A DNA stretch of 64,000 nucleotides. Origin: Powellomyces hirtus (taxonomy: Eukaryota; Chytridiomycota; Chytridiomycetes; Spizellomycetales; Powellomycetaceae). Location of the stretch: contig JAHLKG010000023.1 of assembly GCA_025526995.1 (NCBI GenBank), positions 186,001-250,000 on the forward strand. The letters are read 5' to 3'. The notes under the pieces were generated by a model. The model ran no database searches, was not told where the DNA came from, and saw nothing but the letters and a program-made list of their open reading frames with translations. Made by a program: the position numbers and the translations under genes. This document shows, piece after piece, positions 17,190 through 29,725 of this stretch (position 1 is its first letter; each line of letters starts with the position of its first letter).

Positions 17190-20100
17190 CTACCCATTGA
17201 CAACACACCTCCAAGTCGGCCAGTAATTCTTGCTCGCAAGATCCATGTCGATAGTCACAACCTTATGCACCTGTTCCAGACTTACGAGTCTGAATCTAAA
17301 GCTTCTCGAAACAGTGCTTTTAATGACCTGACCGTCTTTAGCGTTTCGCGGGCCCGTGGTGGTATCGCCAATGGTGTTGCCCGTGGTCGCGCAGATTTGT
17401 TTGGAGACGGTTGCGAGGTCCTGTTCTTGCCATCCTTCGGTGATGGGGTTGACGAGCGGGACCCGGGTCTGCCAGTCGGCGCCTTCGACGACAGTGAGGA
17501 AGTCGTCAAGGTTGGTAATTTTGTGGCCATCCTGTTTCGTACGTGAGTAAACAGTGTCTAATGGCCCGGTGAGCGGCCCACGAGAATTTGAGGGATTGCT
17601 ACGTACCACTTCCACGACAAACCAACACGCAGACAAATGATCTCGCTGTGCGGGACTCCCTGAATACAGGAGAGAGATGTAGCAACCACGAGGGATACGT
17701 TTCACATGGAAGAACAGACTGCGATGCGGCATCTGGAAAATCGCACCGCCCCACTACAAAATACGACAAAGCATCTAGTCAATTTGAATCCTCCCCGCAT
17801 CGGTTAATGTCCTTAAGTGGACGTACCTGTACAGCGTCCACAGCCGGAGCGCCCGACAACAAAATTCTTGGCAACGTCAACTGCATCTCCTCGCCCTCCC
17901 TCAAGATCGTAAGTCCAACAGGGTTGGGTTCGTTCGTGTCGGTGACAATATCCATGAGCGGGCCGCGCATGCTCGTCGCCGGTGTACCGTCCGCTGCCAG
18001 GATCAGATCGCCTTCTTTCAGTTTGGTGTCGTCGTCTTGGATGCCTGCTATGGCGGGGACGCGACGCACAGTTATTACTGTATACCGATCGCCGCCGACG
18101 ACACCGCCAATTTCGGTTTCGGCGAGGGGCTGCAGATCGGCGGGCGTGTCCTGCAGGTCACTGCCGAGCTCTTCAGCTCGGGCCATGGTGATTTTGTGGA
18201 TCCATCGTTCGGACAGACCGAGTTCTCTGGCCTGGAAAAGAAACGCAATACCATACCAGAAGAACATCTAAATATATGGAACTCCGATGCATGGGCTTCA
18301 CTCCATGCTACAAGTACCTTCCAAAAGTAGGTTTCCGTCAACTCAACATCCACACATCTCAACATGGGCAAGGGCGGTCCTTCGTTCGCTGGCTGGTTGA
18401 ATGACCGCGCACCTTCCCTGACTCGCAGGGCATCCAAGATCTGGCGAATTTCGCTGCCTGGTTCAAAGCCCATGCCGAGGTAGCTGCTGCTGTCGGGCGT
18501 CGCGAGCCAAGCGCCGCGCGCGCGGCCGGTCTCGTCGACCAGGACACCTGCTTCTTCGCACATGGGTTTTTGTAGACTGGAAGAAAACAGAGAAGGTGGT
18601 GTGAAAATGGTGGCGGAGAGAGAGTGGGGGAAGCGCCGGGGGAGAACGTTACGTGATCGCGTCGTCCCAGTTCATGGTACGGGTTTTTGGCGGTGTCGAG
18701 TCGCCAAACATGAAATACCCTTTTGCTTTCACGTGCGTTGTTTGGACTCGTGGAATGTGCTATTGGTCGCAGAAAAACAAAGCGCAACATGAGAAGCCAG
18801 GTCTGGTGGAGAGTGTTTTTGCTCAACTTACGGTGATGACATTGATGGTGACAAGATGAATCTCGTCTCCGGAGGTCATTGCCGGCAAGGGGGAAAACTC
18901 CAGAGTCTTGACCGGCAAGGGCGGCTGTGGCAAACTCGGTCTCCTCTCACCTTCCGCTTGCGCACTCAAAAAGCTCTTATCATATCTCACAAAGACCACA
19001 TTATGCATGGGATGCATCCATGCAATCTTGGCGGGGGCAACCAAATTGTTAGCGAACGTAACAAACAGCCGGCCCAATGAGGTGGGCACCGTAGATCTGT
19101 CGACCATGACGAGTCCGATCTGGTGATCGACGACAAGTCCGACACCGTCTGACCATTTGGCATTGTGGCCGTCGATGCCAAAGGGGGCGTGGGATTCGAC
19201 GACACAGAGGGAGGGCATGACGGCGTTGGCGATGCGAGAGTGCTTGTTTTTGTTGGGGTTGATGTGCACGTAGGAGGCCGTGCGCGGGGCCGGGAGGAGA
19301 GGGAGGGTTGTCGTGCGGAGATCAGAGTAGGCCCAGATTCCTGCCGGGTCGTCCCGAACGGCCATTCTGAACCGGCCCCATTTGTTCTCCACGACTGCAA
19401 TCTTTACAATGTCCACATTCTTCTTTGCCAGCGAGTAGTATCTAACAGGGACCCGTTTCCCCGCGGGCAAGTCTTTCATGACGTTGATAAAGTCATCAAT
19501 GGTAGGCACTTTTTTGTGCGCTACCGATGTGACAATGCTGTATGCTGCAACGCCCGCTACGCCAAGCATGTGTCCGGCATCCGCAACAAAGACACCTCCG
19601 ACGGGATGATGGTACGATCTGGCCAGCTGGTAGCTCAAGGGATGGACGATCGACCCCCCGATTTCAACATATCTATCAGGTGTGATTCTGTGGAGCGAAT
19701 CAACAACGACATCGACTTCGATAAACTGTTTGTCACGGAAGACCGTAAGTGTGATTTTCGGTTTCTGGCTTTCGGGGAGGGAGTAGTTGTGGTCGTCCCA
19801 TATGGCGGAAGCATCGTCGAGGACCTCGGCGAGCTCGACAAAATGGTTGACGAGCTTGTCGCCAATTTTGATGATGAGATCGCCAGTGAACAGAAGTCCG
19901 TCGGCGGGCCCGCCGGGAATTGTGTTTTTGATGGCGAGAAGACCCCCGAGGTCCGGTGATTTGGATCGGAAACGGGTTTCGAATTCAACGGGAAGGCCGA
20001 GACGGCGGGCTTCGTCATATTGCTTTTGACTATGCAGTGGCAAGGCGCGGTTCAGCTTGCTCAAACAAAGTAAAGAACGCCCCACCTTTCACAACAACAC

Positions 20101-21422
20101 TTACATAAACTCCACCTGCAATGTCCCACGCGGTATTGGCTTATTCGCAATTAGCAAGTCCAGGGCGCGCGCGACGCGATGAAGCGGGAGGAAGAAACTG
20201 GACGCGGCATGAGTCGATCCGCCTACGAATAGACTGACATTCAATTCACCGGCATGAAATCAGTTTCTGTCGCTCTATGCGAAGGGCTTTTTTACCTGCG
20301 TTCAGCGCCACAGCTTTGCCGTCAATGTCAACTACCGGTGATCCACTGGACCCGCCGGATGTATTGGCGGAGGCTTGTATGTAAAACCTGCATGGCACAA
20401 TCAGAACGTGAGAACTGGCAGATACACTATTTCCATGCTAAACTGCAATAGACCCACGTATTGAAATCGCAATAAGTGCCTGTCCCCTAGGGACGCAGAG
20501 ATCACCGTTAGGAAAAACAAGATGGGCAGAATGAGCTGATGACAGCTCACTTACATAGTTGGCTGCTGGTCGATCGATTCGCGCAATGATTCCCGATAGC
20601 ACAGCCAGTTTTTCTCCCGCATCGGATCCAGGGACTCGTACGGAAAGACCCACGCGAGCAGCATCCGGATCGAGCGGGATGGCGGAAAGTTTCATGAATT
20701 TGACTTTGGATTTGTCAAAGCGGAGAAACCCTGCATTGCCGCGGATGCTCAGCGCTGTTTCCGGAAGACGAGCAAGGTTTTCTACAGAAGTATCATACCA
20801 AAGTCGTGTACGGGATCCCGCCATGCCGGCCAAGCAGCTACCTCCTCAGAATTTCGGAAGCTGACTTTACCAACAAACGGCGCGTCTGGCGATCGGAGCG
20901 AACAGAGCGTTCAGAGACTGAATAGACCGATGCGCCATCCCACCGGATGTGCTATCTTACCGGTCACGACGTGCTTGTTGGTCAAAATGATTCCATTTTC
21001 AACATCAACAATGAAACCCGTCTACAGATTAGGTTGCGTTCCGGCCCGTGCATGTTAGTCTCTAATGATTCCAATTTCAAAGGGCAGTTGCAAGACTTGC
21101 ACTCTCTTACAGCCGTATATGATCCCACTTGCCATGTGTCAAAGTTCCGCGTGACTATAAACCGAATGGAGACAACCTGAGAAGCAGGTAGTTTCGCCGC
21201 ATCAATTTACAACTCCCATCTATGACACCCCAAGCTCGCATGATTTACCGAATCGATGACGCTCTCCAGAGTCTGCTTCCATCTGTAACTTTCATCATCG
21301 ACGCTTTCTTTCATGCTTGTTTTTCTGGCGCCAATAGCAATAGAAGCAGGTCGGCCTTCGATTCCCGGGACATGGGCGGTGGCCACGCCGTCAGGTCCTC
21401 CAGCTCGTGGAGAATCAGCCAT
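17190..21422 (-). CDS. NMA111: Nma111-type HtrA serine protease (PDZ-containing)
   Basis: Nuclear HtrA-family protease; in yeast it acts in heat stress and apoptosis-like death. Fourteen exons keep phase throughout: 21249-21422, 21111-21176, 20961-21021, 20799-20885, 20555-20730, 20458-20486, 20296-20387, 20105-20222, 18832-20029, 18653-18759, 18318-18576, 17827-18231, 17607-17732, 17190-17531, giving 1079 residues. The catalytic triad of the N-terminal protease is visible: His in LTNKHVV, Asp in PVHDFGF (split by an intron), Ser in [15 protein letters not shown] segment follows ([31 protein letters not shown]), then the second, degenerate protease half and further PDZ-like sequence ([13 protein letters not shown]). 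Start is the ATG giving [10 protein letters not shown], just before [17 protein letters not shown]; a longer N-terminus is possible. Length fits fungal Nma111 (about 1000). Confidence 0.94.
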
Positions 21423-23813
21423 GAGAGGATTAAAGATAGGTAGGGTTGGCGTATCCCGGCGCCCAGATGCTAGCCCAGTGCTATTGAAATCGACTACTGC
21501 AGACGACGAGTATCGACGCGATCGAGGAATTCCGGAGCGGTGAGATCCAGCTGGGACAGGGACAAAGGAGACGATCTTGATGCGGTGCGCGGTAGAGGGC
21601 GAGGCGTTGTCCGAAAGTACCAAGAGGAGTCTAGTGAGAGTGGGTCCTGTTCTGGATTGGCAGCTAACAGAACGGCTCCAAGACATGAAGCATGTGTGAT
21701 TGAACCCTCAAGTATGAGAAATCGCCGAATAACTTTTTGTTCAACGCTTGTGCCCCTAACGTCATTTCGATTCACAAGACCTAAAAGGGTTGGCACTTCG
21801 CGTCAACGCGCTTCAACGGCTTATGTCATGGATCCATCCAACCAAGGTAGGTTGGCTGGCTGGAATGTCTTTCGTCGAAAGCAGCTAAGCCTCGAAAGGT
21901 CTCCCAAGCATAGTCGCACAAAGTGTTGCACAAAGGGGACTCGGACCTGCGTAATCAAATTGTCCCAAGCACGAAACGCACCGGGCGCGAATTGGGCGAC
22001 AGCCGTGGCCGCTTGGTGCATCACACAAGGGGCCACTAGCACGCGGCTTTGATTGCGGTGACACAAGCCGCGCGAATTCCACACACATCTCCACGGTCTC
22101 CACGGCTGCGGGGTCGTCTGCGTTATGTTGTGTGACATTGGGTGGGACATTCTTGTGACCCAAGGCCCCCAACGCCAACTGTATGAGTGGCCGTAAGTGA
22201 GGCGTACACCTGCACATGGCAGCCTTCTTTGTCCAACAAGACAAGGCATGATCTAGCTCCGGGAATCTGGTACAACGCATGCTGTTACAGAATGACGGCC
22301 CACCCCTGCCCAATTTTCCGGTTAGCCTCTCTCCTGCGGTGCCTTCTCCCGGATTCCGCCCATGCCCGGTTGATGCGCCTCCCTCGCTTTGGCCGTTTTC
22401 CTTCTCCACTACCCCTTCTTTTTCCTTTCCTTTCCCTTTGGCCCTTTCCCCATGCACGCGTAGTATCCATCTTCCTGACGTGCGTTACGCCATTGAGATT
22501 GAGACTTGCATCGTAATAACGGCGGGCAGAGCCGTATGCATCTTTCGTCCGCCGGCCATCACAGCGCCATTCCAAACGTTGTGTTGGGGTTGGATCGTAA
22601 TCTCGCCTCTTTCCTCCATCTCGCATCTTTAAGCTGCCAGCAACCTGGACTTTGTCCCACCACCCTCAACTGAATTCCATCTGTATACAAGTACAGAACT
22701 CTTTGTGCCGCCCCCTGTCACCCATTCTTTATTCATTTCGCGGCTCATCCGATCTTCCGTTTCTTCTCGTCAACCTTTCTGTCAACACTTGCGTTGCTTG
22801 TGGTAGGTGCCTCTCCCTGCTTTCCCCTGTCGAGTCCGGTGCATCATCCCTCCGTGGTTGGGCTATTGCTTGCTGTTCTCGGTGGTGCAAGCCGTGCATT
22901 TCCAGCTGTGTGTATATCTTGCTTGCTGGCTTGACGAAAGAAAGGGTTGGTTGTTGACGCGAAGCGGAGAAGGCGAAGGAAGAGGAGGGGATGGAAGAAT
23001 GAGCTGGGATGGGCGAGTCCAGCAGGACAGGAGGCGGGGAGCGGGGAATAAGGCTTGCAAAGTATACAACACACGCGTATTGATGGCTGGCTGCGGTGAT
23101 TGAGAATGAATGACTGCGCCCACGTAATAAACCGTGAAAAGGTTGCGGGGCCAAACACAACGAGCATGTGGGATGGGACTGAAAGAGATGGAAGAGCTTT
23201 CCTTCGGACTCCGGAAGTTGGGACTTTTGACGATGAAGAGGCCAACAAAGGAAATGGCAGTCATGAAGGGACTCACTCGGCTTGGGATGGATGATGAGAA
23301 ATAAAGGGAAACCCCACTGGCACCGCGCTCCATCCTCGCACAACCACCCCTGCCTGCATGGCTGCTTGTTGTTTACGTTTTGCTTGTCACTTACCCATCA
23401 TACTTCTACCCCCCTCCCAGCCCTCCCCTTCCTTTCCTCCATCGATCCTGGGCTGGTGTTGCTGTTGTCTTGTTACGCTCGAGACGCACGCACGCACACA
23501 CGCACACACACAAGATCCCCTTGCTCTCATATCCCCCCCGCCCCCCACACGACCCAATCGAAGCGCTGGCGCTGGCTGGCGTTACGCACCTGCACCTCCC
23601 TCCGTCCCCAGTCTTCTCCTCTCTTCTGACCCTGCGCGGGTGTGACAAAGATACAAGAGCCGTCCTTCGGTTTCCCTCCTCACTCGAAACAACCAACCCC
23701 ATTCACTACTCATCCTCGTACCCTGATTCAATCCGCCCCGCATCTTGCCTTCACAACCCATCACCGCCCAGCACCGCCATATCTAACTCGCCGCGCGCCA
23801 CCACTGTCACAAC
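21423..23813. other. Large intergenic region between NMA111 and the NDT80-like gene
   Basis: 2.4 kb holding the divergent promoters of NMA111 (-) and the NDT80-like gene (+). Several long frames exist (for example 21885-22457 on the minus strand), but they begin at GTG, lack family motifs and overlap each other. Polypyrimidine stretches at 22370-22450 and 23380-23460 probably belong to a long 5' leader or promoter of the transcription-factor gene. Confidence 0.5.
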
Positions 23814-25807
23814 ATGGCTGCAGTCTCTGTTGAGCAGGCCAACCTGCAACAACCTCAGGACAGCCCAAGCGCTGAGCAACGCACTCTTCATAACCCAATT
23901 CACTATCAACAACAGCAGCCGCAACAAAGAGCGTACCCGGAGCAGACTGCTGCCTATCCTCTAGGCCCTTACTCTCCTATCAAGTCGGACCCGGCGACTT
24001 TCATGTAAGAAGCTCCTTGTCGCGTTGGTGTGGAACGACGTCAAGATCGTCTGACATGTATATTTTTTGCATGTTCCCAGGCCGCACCCATACATCTCCA
24101 CGCATTCTCAACAACAGTCTCACGACTCGCAGCACGACGGCTACCTGCCGCCACCCATGTCAGCCGGATACGATGCTCCCCGGAAGCTTTCCATAGACAC
24201 CACCGTTGTCAAACCAAGTTTTGAGCCCAACTACGCACCCACATCGCCCGGTTATTACTCGCTTCCTCCCATGGAATCGCCAACGCGCAGGCGCCGCGCC
24301 GATCCTTTGGAACCCTACTCCATCAACGTGGGCCCTTTCTTCAAGCCCACCAAGCAGATTTACAACCTGTACAGCATCGATCGTGCCAGATTGTAAGTGC
24401 TGTTTCCTCACATCCCGGGTTACAATGTTCTCTTTTGGTTGACCTATCGTTATCAGGTTCTCTCTCCGAATCAATCCAAAAGTCGACCGTGGATTCTTCT
24501 TGGCTGACAGCGACTGGACGTGCTACCGACGCAACTACTTCCAAGTGTCTGCCTCGTTCTCTGCGTGCGACACGCACGGTCAGGAAGTTGAGCTTCCCTG
24601 TCTGATGGAAATGGAGAACAACCTTTACACCGTCACTGGATTTGCATTGGGAATCTCGGCCCGCGTCGGAAACGGAGAAAAGACGATCGACCTTATACAA
24701 CATACCCCGAAGAGAGACAAAGGTCCCCAGCTCGTTCCTCAACCTCGCCCCGTTCGATCCGGTGGCAATCCTCATCAGTACAACGGCATCGGGACGAACA
24801 ACTTAGTTGCCACATTCGAACGATTGCAATTCAAAACTGCGACGGCGAACAATGGCAAGCGACGAGCAGCGCAGCAGTACTACGTGCTGAACCTCGATCT
24901 GTTTGCTCAGTTGGACAATGGCCAGCAGTTCAAGGTTGCTTACATTGAGTCTGCACCTCTCGTGGTTCGCGGTCGAAGCCCTGGTCACTACGCAGATGGA
25001 AACCTGGACGCACTTCGAGTGTTCCCAATGGATGCCTATGGTCGCCGGTCCGACTACTACGGCTCGCCCATGTCCCCGTACATGGCATCATCCATGTACT
25101 CTCCTGCTACTCCAGGAGGTGCGATGGTTTCCCCTCCCTCTCCCGCCGGCGGGATCCCAATGCCGGGACATTATCACGGGAACCCTCACCAGCATTTGTC
25201 ATCCATGTCTGCTCCAGCCGGTCCCGACATGAGCAACTACCACCCACTCCAGTATGCTGGCAGACCAGGAGCGGAGCACATGAACCCTTTACACCCCGTC
25301 TGGCACCGTGCTAGGGCAGATTCGCTTGCGAACTCGGAGGCATCGTACACTACGAATGCCACGAACATGACGGCATCGTCGTACAACTCGCTCGAGTTCG
25401 ATGACATGGAACGAACCACCATGGGAGCCCGAGGAAAGACTTCGATCTCACCCGTTACACCACCCGGCACAGCCCACCCTTCGCCCGTGTCGGCATCACC
25501 AGTCGTCAACCGCCCCGCCCATCAGACGCACCATCATCAGCAGGCCCAGCATCCAAAGTACCACTATTCTTCGTCGCCCAAGCACGGTCGAATGTACAGC
25601 CAGTATTCGTCGGTGCCGAACTGGGTGGACGATGCCAATGCTCACCCTTCTTCACCCAACCCGATGACCCCGACGAGCGACCTGAACCATATGATGGTCG
25701 GCTTTGGCTTCCGCGGCCAAAACAAACAAGCGCCTGCGGCGGAACACCACCACGAGAACGTTCGTCACCACGACGGAGTTCGCGGTGACGAGTCTCTCCG
25801 CGGATGA
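23814..25807 (+). CDS. NDT80/PhoG-family transcription factor
   Basis: Ndt80-fold factors bind DNA through an immunoglobulin-like domain and control meiosis, nutrient response or incompatibility in fungi. Three exons, 23814-24004, 24081-24392 and 24457-25807, give 617 residues. The DNA-binding domain spans about residues 148-345: FFKPTKQIYNLYSIDRARL across the second intron, LRINPKVDRGFFLADSDWTC, YRRNYFQVSASFS, then the conserved end SAPLVVRGRSPGHY. The N-terminus is glutamine-rich; the C-terminal half is Pro/Ser/His-rich and probably activating. Start ATG context CAACATGG is good. Whether it is the Ndt80, XprG or Vib-1 type cannot be told from sequence alone. Confidence 0.92.
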
Positions 25808-26826
25808 ATGTTTCTCGTCGAACTCTGTGAACAGTTCCTGTACATACTTTTATTGGACATTATTCTCCCTCTCAGCGGACTTTCACGCTTGTCTCATCGA
25901 CACGGCAGGGCCGTTGAAGACACTCACACAACCCTGACGGCTTTTGATCAATGCTTGGTTTCCAATCCCTACGGCTTTGATCATCGCTTGATTTCGGTTA
26001 TCCTTTTTTTTACATGTAGAGTTTTTACACAAGGGTTTCTTTTTTTCGGACGGTCATAATTCTTTTTGTAGAAAGAGCATCATATAGGCGAGCACGCGGA
26101 ATAGCGAGCAGCGCAGACACCCACCTTTTGTAGTTTTTGCTTTCGTTTATGTCCGCATTTTTTTTTTCTGAATATCATCAATGTTTCTTTGAACCTCTGC
26201 TGGCTGTGTGTTCTGTCATTCTGCGTGTGGATGGGTGCACTTCGGAGCCTCGTGCGGGGGAGGCCTAACAACTTTCACGAGGGTGTGTCACCGACCAAAG
26301 GTGACTGATAGGTACGACGTGGTCTTACACAGTGTATATCTTAATCTCTTGAACGCGGGGCAAGAGTGCGCATGTGCACAAACCTTGTAGCGCACGAGAC
26401 CGTGTTGGTGTTGGGTGTTCAAGTTTGTTGTGTTGTGTCCAGGTTTCACAAGTATAATCCCTTTTCAAAATCGAGCGGTTGCACACATATCGGGCGGGCA
26501 TTCCGGGTTACTGGCAAAAAGACATTCCGCGTGGTACAATGTTCCTGGTCGCTTGGAGAATTGACAGGTTGCGCAAGACGATTCTGCTCTCCTGGGAGGG
26601 TTGCTTATGCCAGCAAGTTGTACAATGTCATACGCGTGTGTCATCAGTCACGATGTGCTATTGGGCAATCGTTCCTCCCCCGTCTCCTGCCCGGTCTCCG
26701 TCTTTCCGTCAATTTTCCTAACCCTTCTGCTCCAAAGCAACCTTCAGAAAGCACCTCAACACCAAGTTCAAACCAACGCTCCCACCACCAACAACACCCA
26801 AGCTCTAGGCCTAGTCCCTGTTCAGG
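25808..26826. other. Intergenic, no gene seen
   Basis: 3' region of the NDT80-like gene and promoter of the next gene. T-rich runs near 26000-26170; frames here have no motifs. Confidence 0.5.
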
Positions 26827-27700
26827 ATGCTCTTTCAGCAAACCTGCCTCTGTTTCCTCATCGCTCTGTTCGGCATCACCGTCACTGCCGAGCGCAATGC
26901 AAAAGAATCGGCTCTCCTGGCTCGCAAGCTAGTCGCGAGTGCGAAGCTGGGTGATATTGGAACCATTATGGCTCATAACCCGACTGATGACACCGACATT
27001 GTTGGTAAATATATAGAAAACATGGGGCCTGGGCGGGAGATGTTGAAACCATTGATTATTTGGCACAGGCTTACCCTTCAGCACCCCCGAGTACATTGCC
27101 GACGATTGCCCATCCAGCGGTGACATCCTAGTGTACCTCGTAACTTGGGGCGTACGTTCACTCCCACACTGACAATGCACAACGTTCGCTTCCGCCATAC
27201 TGAGAGTGAACCCTTCTCTCTTTCTTGTAGACGCATGCTCGCAACGCGCGTGTCAACCCGGCCGCCTCCATCACTATCGCCCACCCCGATTTCATCAACC
27301 CGCCTAAAGACTCTCGCGGAAGCTTGGACGAGGCCCGTGTTGCCATTGTGGGCAACCTGGAACGCATCAGCGGCGAGGAGGATGTGAGTGATGTGGCAAA
27401 AGAGTACATTTGACGCAACGTCTTCTGGCCTCCTTTCTCATCCATCGCACCCCTTAGATCGATGCGGCGCGCAAATGCTTTCTAGCCGCCCACCCCGACG
27501 CGGCCACCTTCCCGCATTCGTCCGCGTACTTCCGCCTTAAAGCCACTGGAATCCGTTGGATCGGCGGATTTGGCGATAGGCATTTCAACGGCTGGGTTCC
27601 TGCAGAATGGTACCATGACGCCTCCATCGCCGATGAAGTCACTGCTACGCCCTTGAACCTCCAGCCGCGAGCACACCCGCGGCGTCGCACCACTATTTGA
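26827..27700 (+). CDS. CREG-like secreted FMN-binding split-barrel protein
   Basis: The family shares the pyridoxamine-phosphate-oxidase fold; human CREG1 is a secreted or lysosomal glycoprotein, and fungal members are poorly studied. Four exons, 26827-27004, 27069-27151, 27231-27383 and 27458-27700, give 218 residues. Residues 1-21 form a signal peptide (CLCFLIALFGITVTA). Then come ESALLARKLVASAKLGDIGT, LPFSTPEYIADDCPSSGD, LVYLVTWGTHARN, AARKCFLAAHPDA and the FRLKATGIRWIGGFG strand-turn-strand that is typical of CREG. Introns have good GT/AG ends. Cofactor binding is uncertain because many CREG proteins have lost it. Confidence 0.85.
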
Positions 27701-28414
27701 GTTTGGTCTAACGTTGGTGAAGTCGGACAGTTTTATTTCTTGTTTTTTTTGTACGGCGTATTGGAAATCTTATGCGGGGGCTTTCAACATGGCGTTGCGA
27801 AGTTGACCTTCGAAGCCTCATCTACGTTTAGCAAGTAGTAGGATTTCTAAATCAGTAATCAACATCAGAGCGCATCCTCCTTTCCTCCGAAAAAACTTAT
27901 CACAGCAGCATCGCCTGGGTCCCGAGTGCAAAGTCTATCTGCCATCAATCATTCACTCTTACTAGACACAGGACCGTGAAGAATGTACCGTTAGTTACGC
28001 CGCAAATCATATTGGCGAGTTATCATCATAGTTTAGGCCAGCTAGTTAGATGACAAATAATTGGACGATGTTCGATTGGGATGGTTGGATCCCTTTGCAA
28101 TGATATAGATAGTAGGTTGGTTTGTAACTTTTCTGTGGTCTGTTTGTGGGTATTTGAAGGATAAACCATCGACATGGAGTGGATGGTGAGAGGGATAATG
28201 TCAGTGTGTCTTGCGCCACGCGCCTCGCGCATCCATTTCAGGAAGGAACTGCCAGGTCAGTCAGTCAGTCAGTCAGAGCGGCCCCTTCTGCGCGTTGTTT
28301 CGTTGCTTGCTTGTTGACGGTCATCTTCACCCCACTGTCATCATCTACACTGCTGTTGCTTTTCGCTTCTTCACTCACTCAATCACTTAACCGCCCTCAA
28401 AACACACATCAACC
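27701..28414. other. Intergenic with (GTCA)n microsatellite
   Basis: No gene seen. A short CAGT/GTCA repeat occupies 28253-28277 in the likely profilin promoter or leader. Confidence 0.5.
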
Positions 28415-29279
28415 ATGTCTTGGCAACAGTACGTTGACTCCAACCTTCTCGGAACCGGAAAGGTTCAGAAGGCCGCCATCCATGGTCTCGACGGCTCGCT
28501 CTGGGCAACCTCGGCCGGATTCAGCGTATGTATTCCCACCACAGCTCGCCTCATTGAGGCCTCTCTCTACAATCACCCGCCATAACTCCGCTGATGTGGC
28601 AACGCGGGCTGGGAAACCTCTCTGTCATAGCTTGTCAGCTGGAGTTTGCGCCACTCATCTTGCAAGTGCCTTTTGTCTCATCTTTTCCCCTCGCTTTCTA
28701 CGATACAGGTCGGACCTGCTGAAGCTGCTGCTATTGTTAAGGGTTTCACAGACCCTTCGGGCCTCCGCGCGTCTGGAATCTTCATTGTTGGTGAAAAGTA
28801 CATGACCCTCCGCGCTGACGATCGCGCCATCTACGGCAAAAAGGTAATGCAAAAAGCTGGACAAATGAAGACTACAACCTTTATATGAAGGGGATGGACG
28901 GTGGATGTTCTTTTGATAACGAAAAGCCAATGATTTCGTCTGCGGGGGAATCCAAACGTGTCAAAGGCGTGAGGCGGAACCTCTCCAAAGCACGGATTGG
29001 CTGACCATCTGGTTCCTTCTTTCCACCCCGACAATCAATAAATCTTCTAGGGACAGAACGGTGTGTGCATTGCCAAGACAAAGCAGGCCATTATCATAGG
29101 TGTATATGAGGCGCCGGTTCAGGCTGGTGAGACAAACAAGGTCGTTGAAGGTCTGGCTGACTACCTGATTAGCGTCAACTACGTGAGTCCAAAACTGCTT
29201 TTTCGTCTATGGCCAAAGTGAAACGGTTTGCTGACTGTTTCTCTTTGCCTTCGTATCCCACAACAAAACAACAAAGTAA
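28415..29279 (+). CDS. PFY1: Profilin
   Basis: Profilin binds monomeric actin, polyproline and phosphoinositides and feeds formin-driven actin assembly. Exons 28415-28525, 28709-28843 and 29051-29182 give 126 residues, the usual fungal length. It begins MSWQQYVDSNL, the polyproline-binding N-terminus, and has IHGLDGSLWATS, GEKYMTLRADDRAIYGKKGQ, and the C-terminal helix VVEGLADYLISVNY. The stop codon appears to lie alone at the start of a fourth exon (29277-29279), after an intron GTGAGT...CAAAG; without that splice the frame runs 13 codons further, to a TGA at 29222. Confidence 0.95.
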
Positions 29280-29725
29280 GCGAAACGAGTTGGCAAGAAT
29301 GAATGGGACTATGGAATATCCACCGATGTCGCGGTTTCCCACCGTTGAATCTGTGTCTGCCCGACGTTTGCGCGAAACATCATACTTTCGTTTCCGTTGC
29401 CGGGATACCAGCGTGCCTCTGTCGACATTAGAGAGGAAATTTCGTTGTTTCTTGAGTTCTTTCCTGCGTCCTTTCACACGTTACAAAAGAATAATACACA
29501 TTTGTTGCAACCTCATCGGTCTTGCACTTGCAAAGCAGTGTGGCTGCGTTTGTGTGTTGTGGAGCGTGCTGATGCTGCATCTTCAAAGGACAGTGACGGG
29601 AAATTCGTGAATTGTGTCGTATGATATGATAGATAAGAAAAAAAACCCCCCCAAAAACAAGCGCTTCACTCCAAACGCCCTCCCACGTCCCTCTCCAGAA
29701 ACCCATCCATCAAACCCCTTCTCCA
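29280..29725. other. Convergent 3' region between profilin and RasGEF genes
   Basis: No coding signal. Should hold both 3' untranslated regions. Confidence 0.5.

Noticed and set aside
19165..19959. 264-codon + strand frame
   Set aside because: Lies opposite the large NMA111 exon, which has conserved PDZ and protease sequence.
21885..22457. 190-codon minus frame with many Cys
   Set aside because: Only a GTG start, no zinc-finger spacing, no splice context; kept as intergenic.
28253..28277. Regular short repeat considered as a CRISPR-like array
   Set aside because: It is a 4-base microsatellite; no spacers, and this is a eukaryotic genome.
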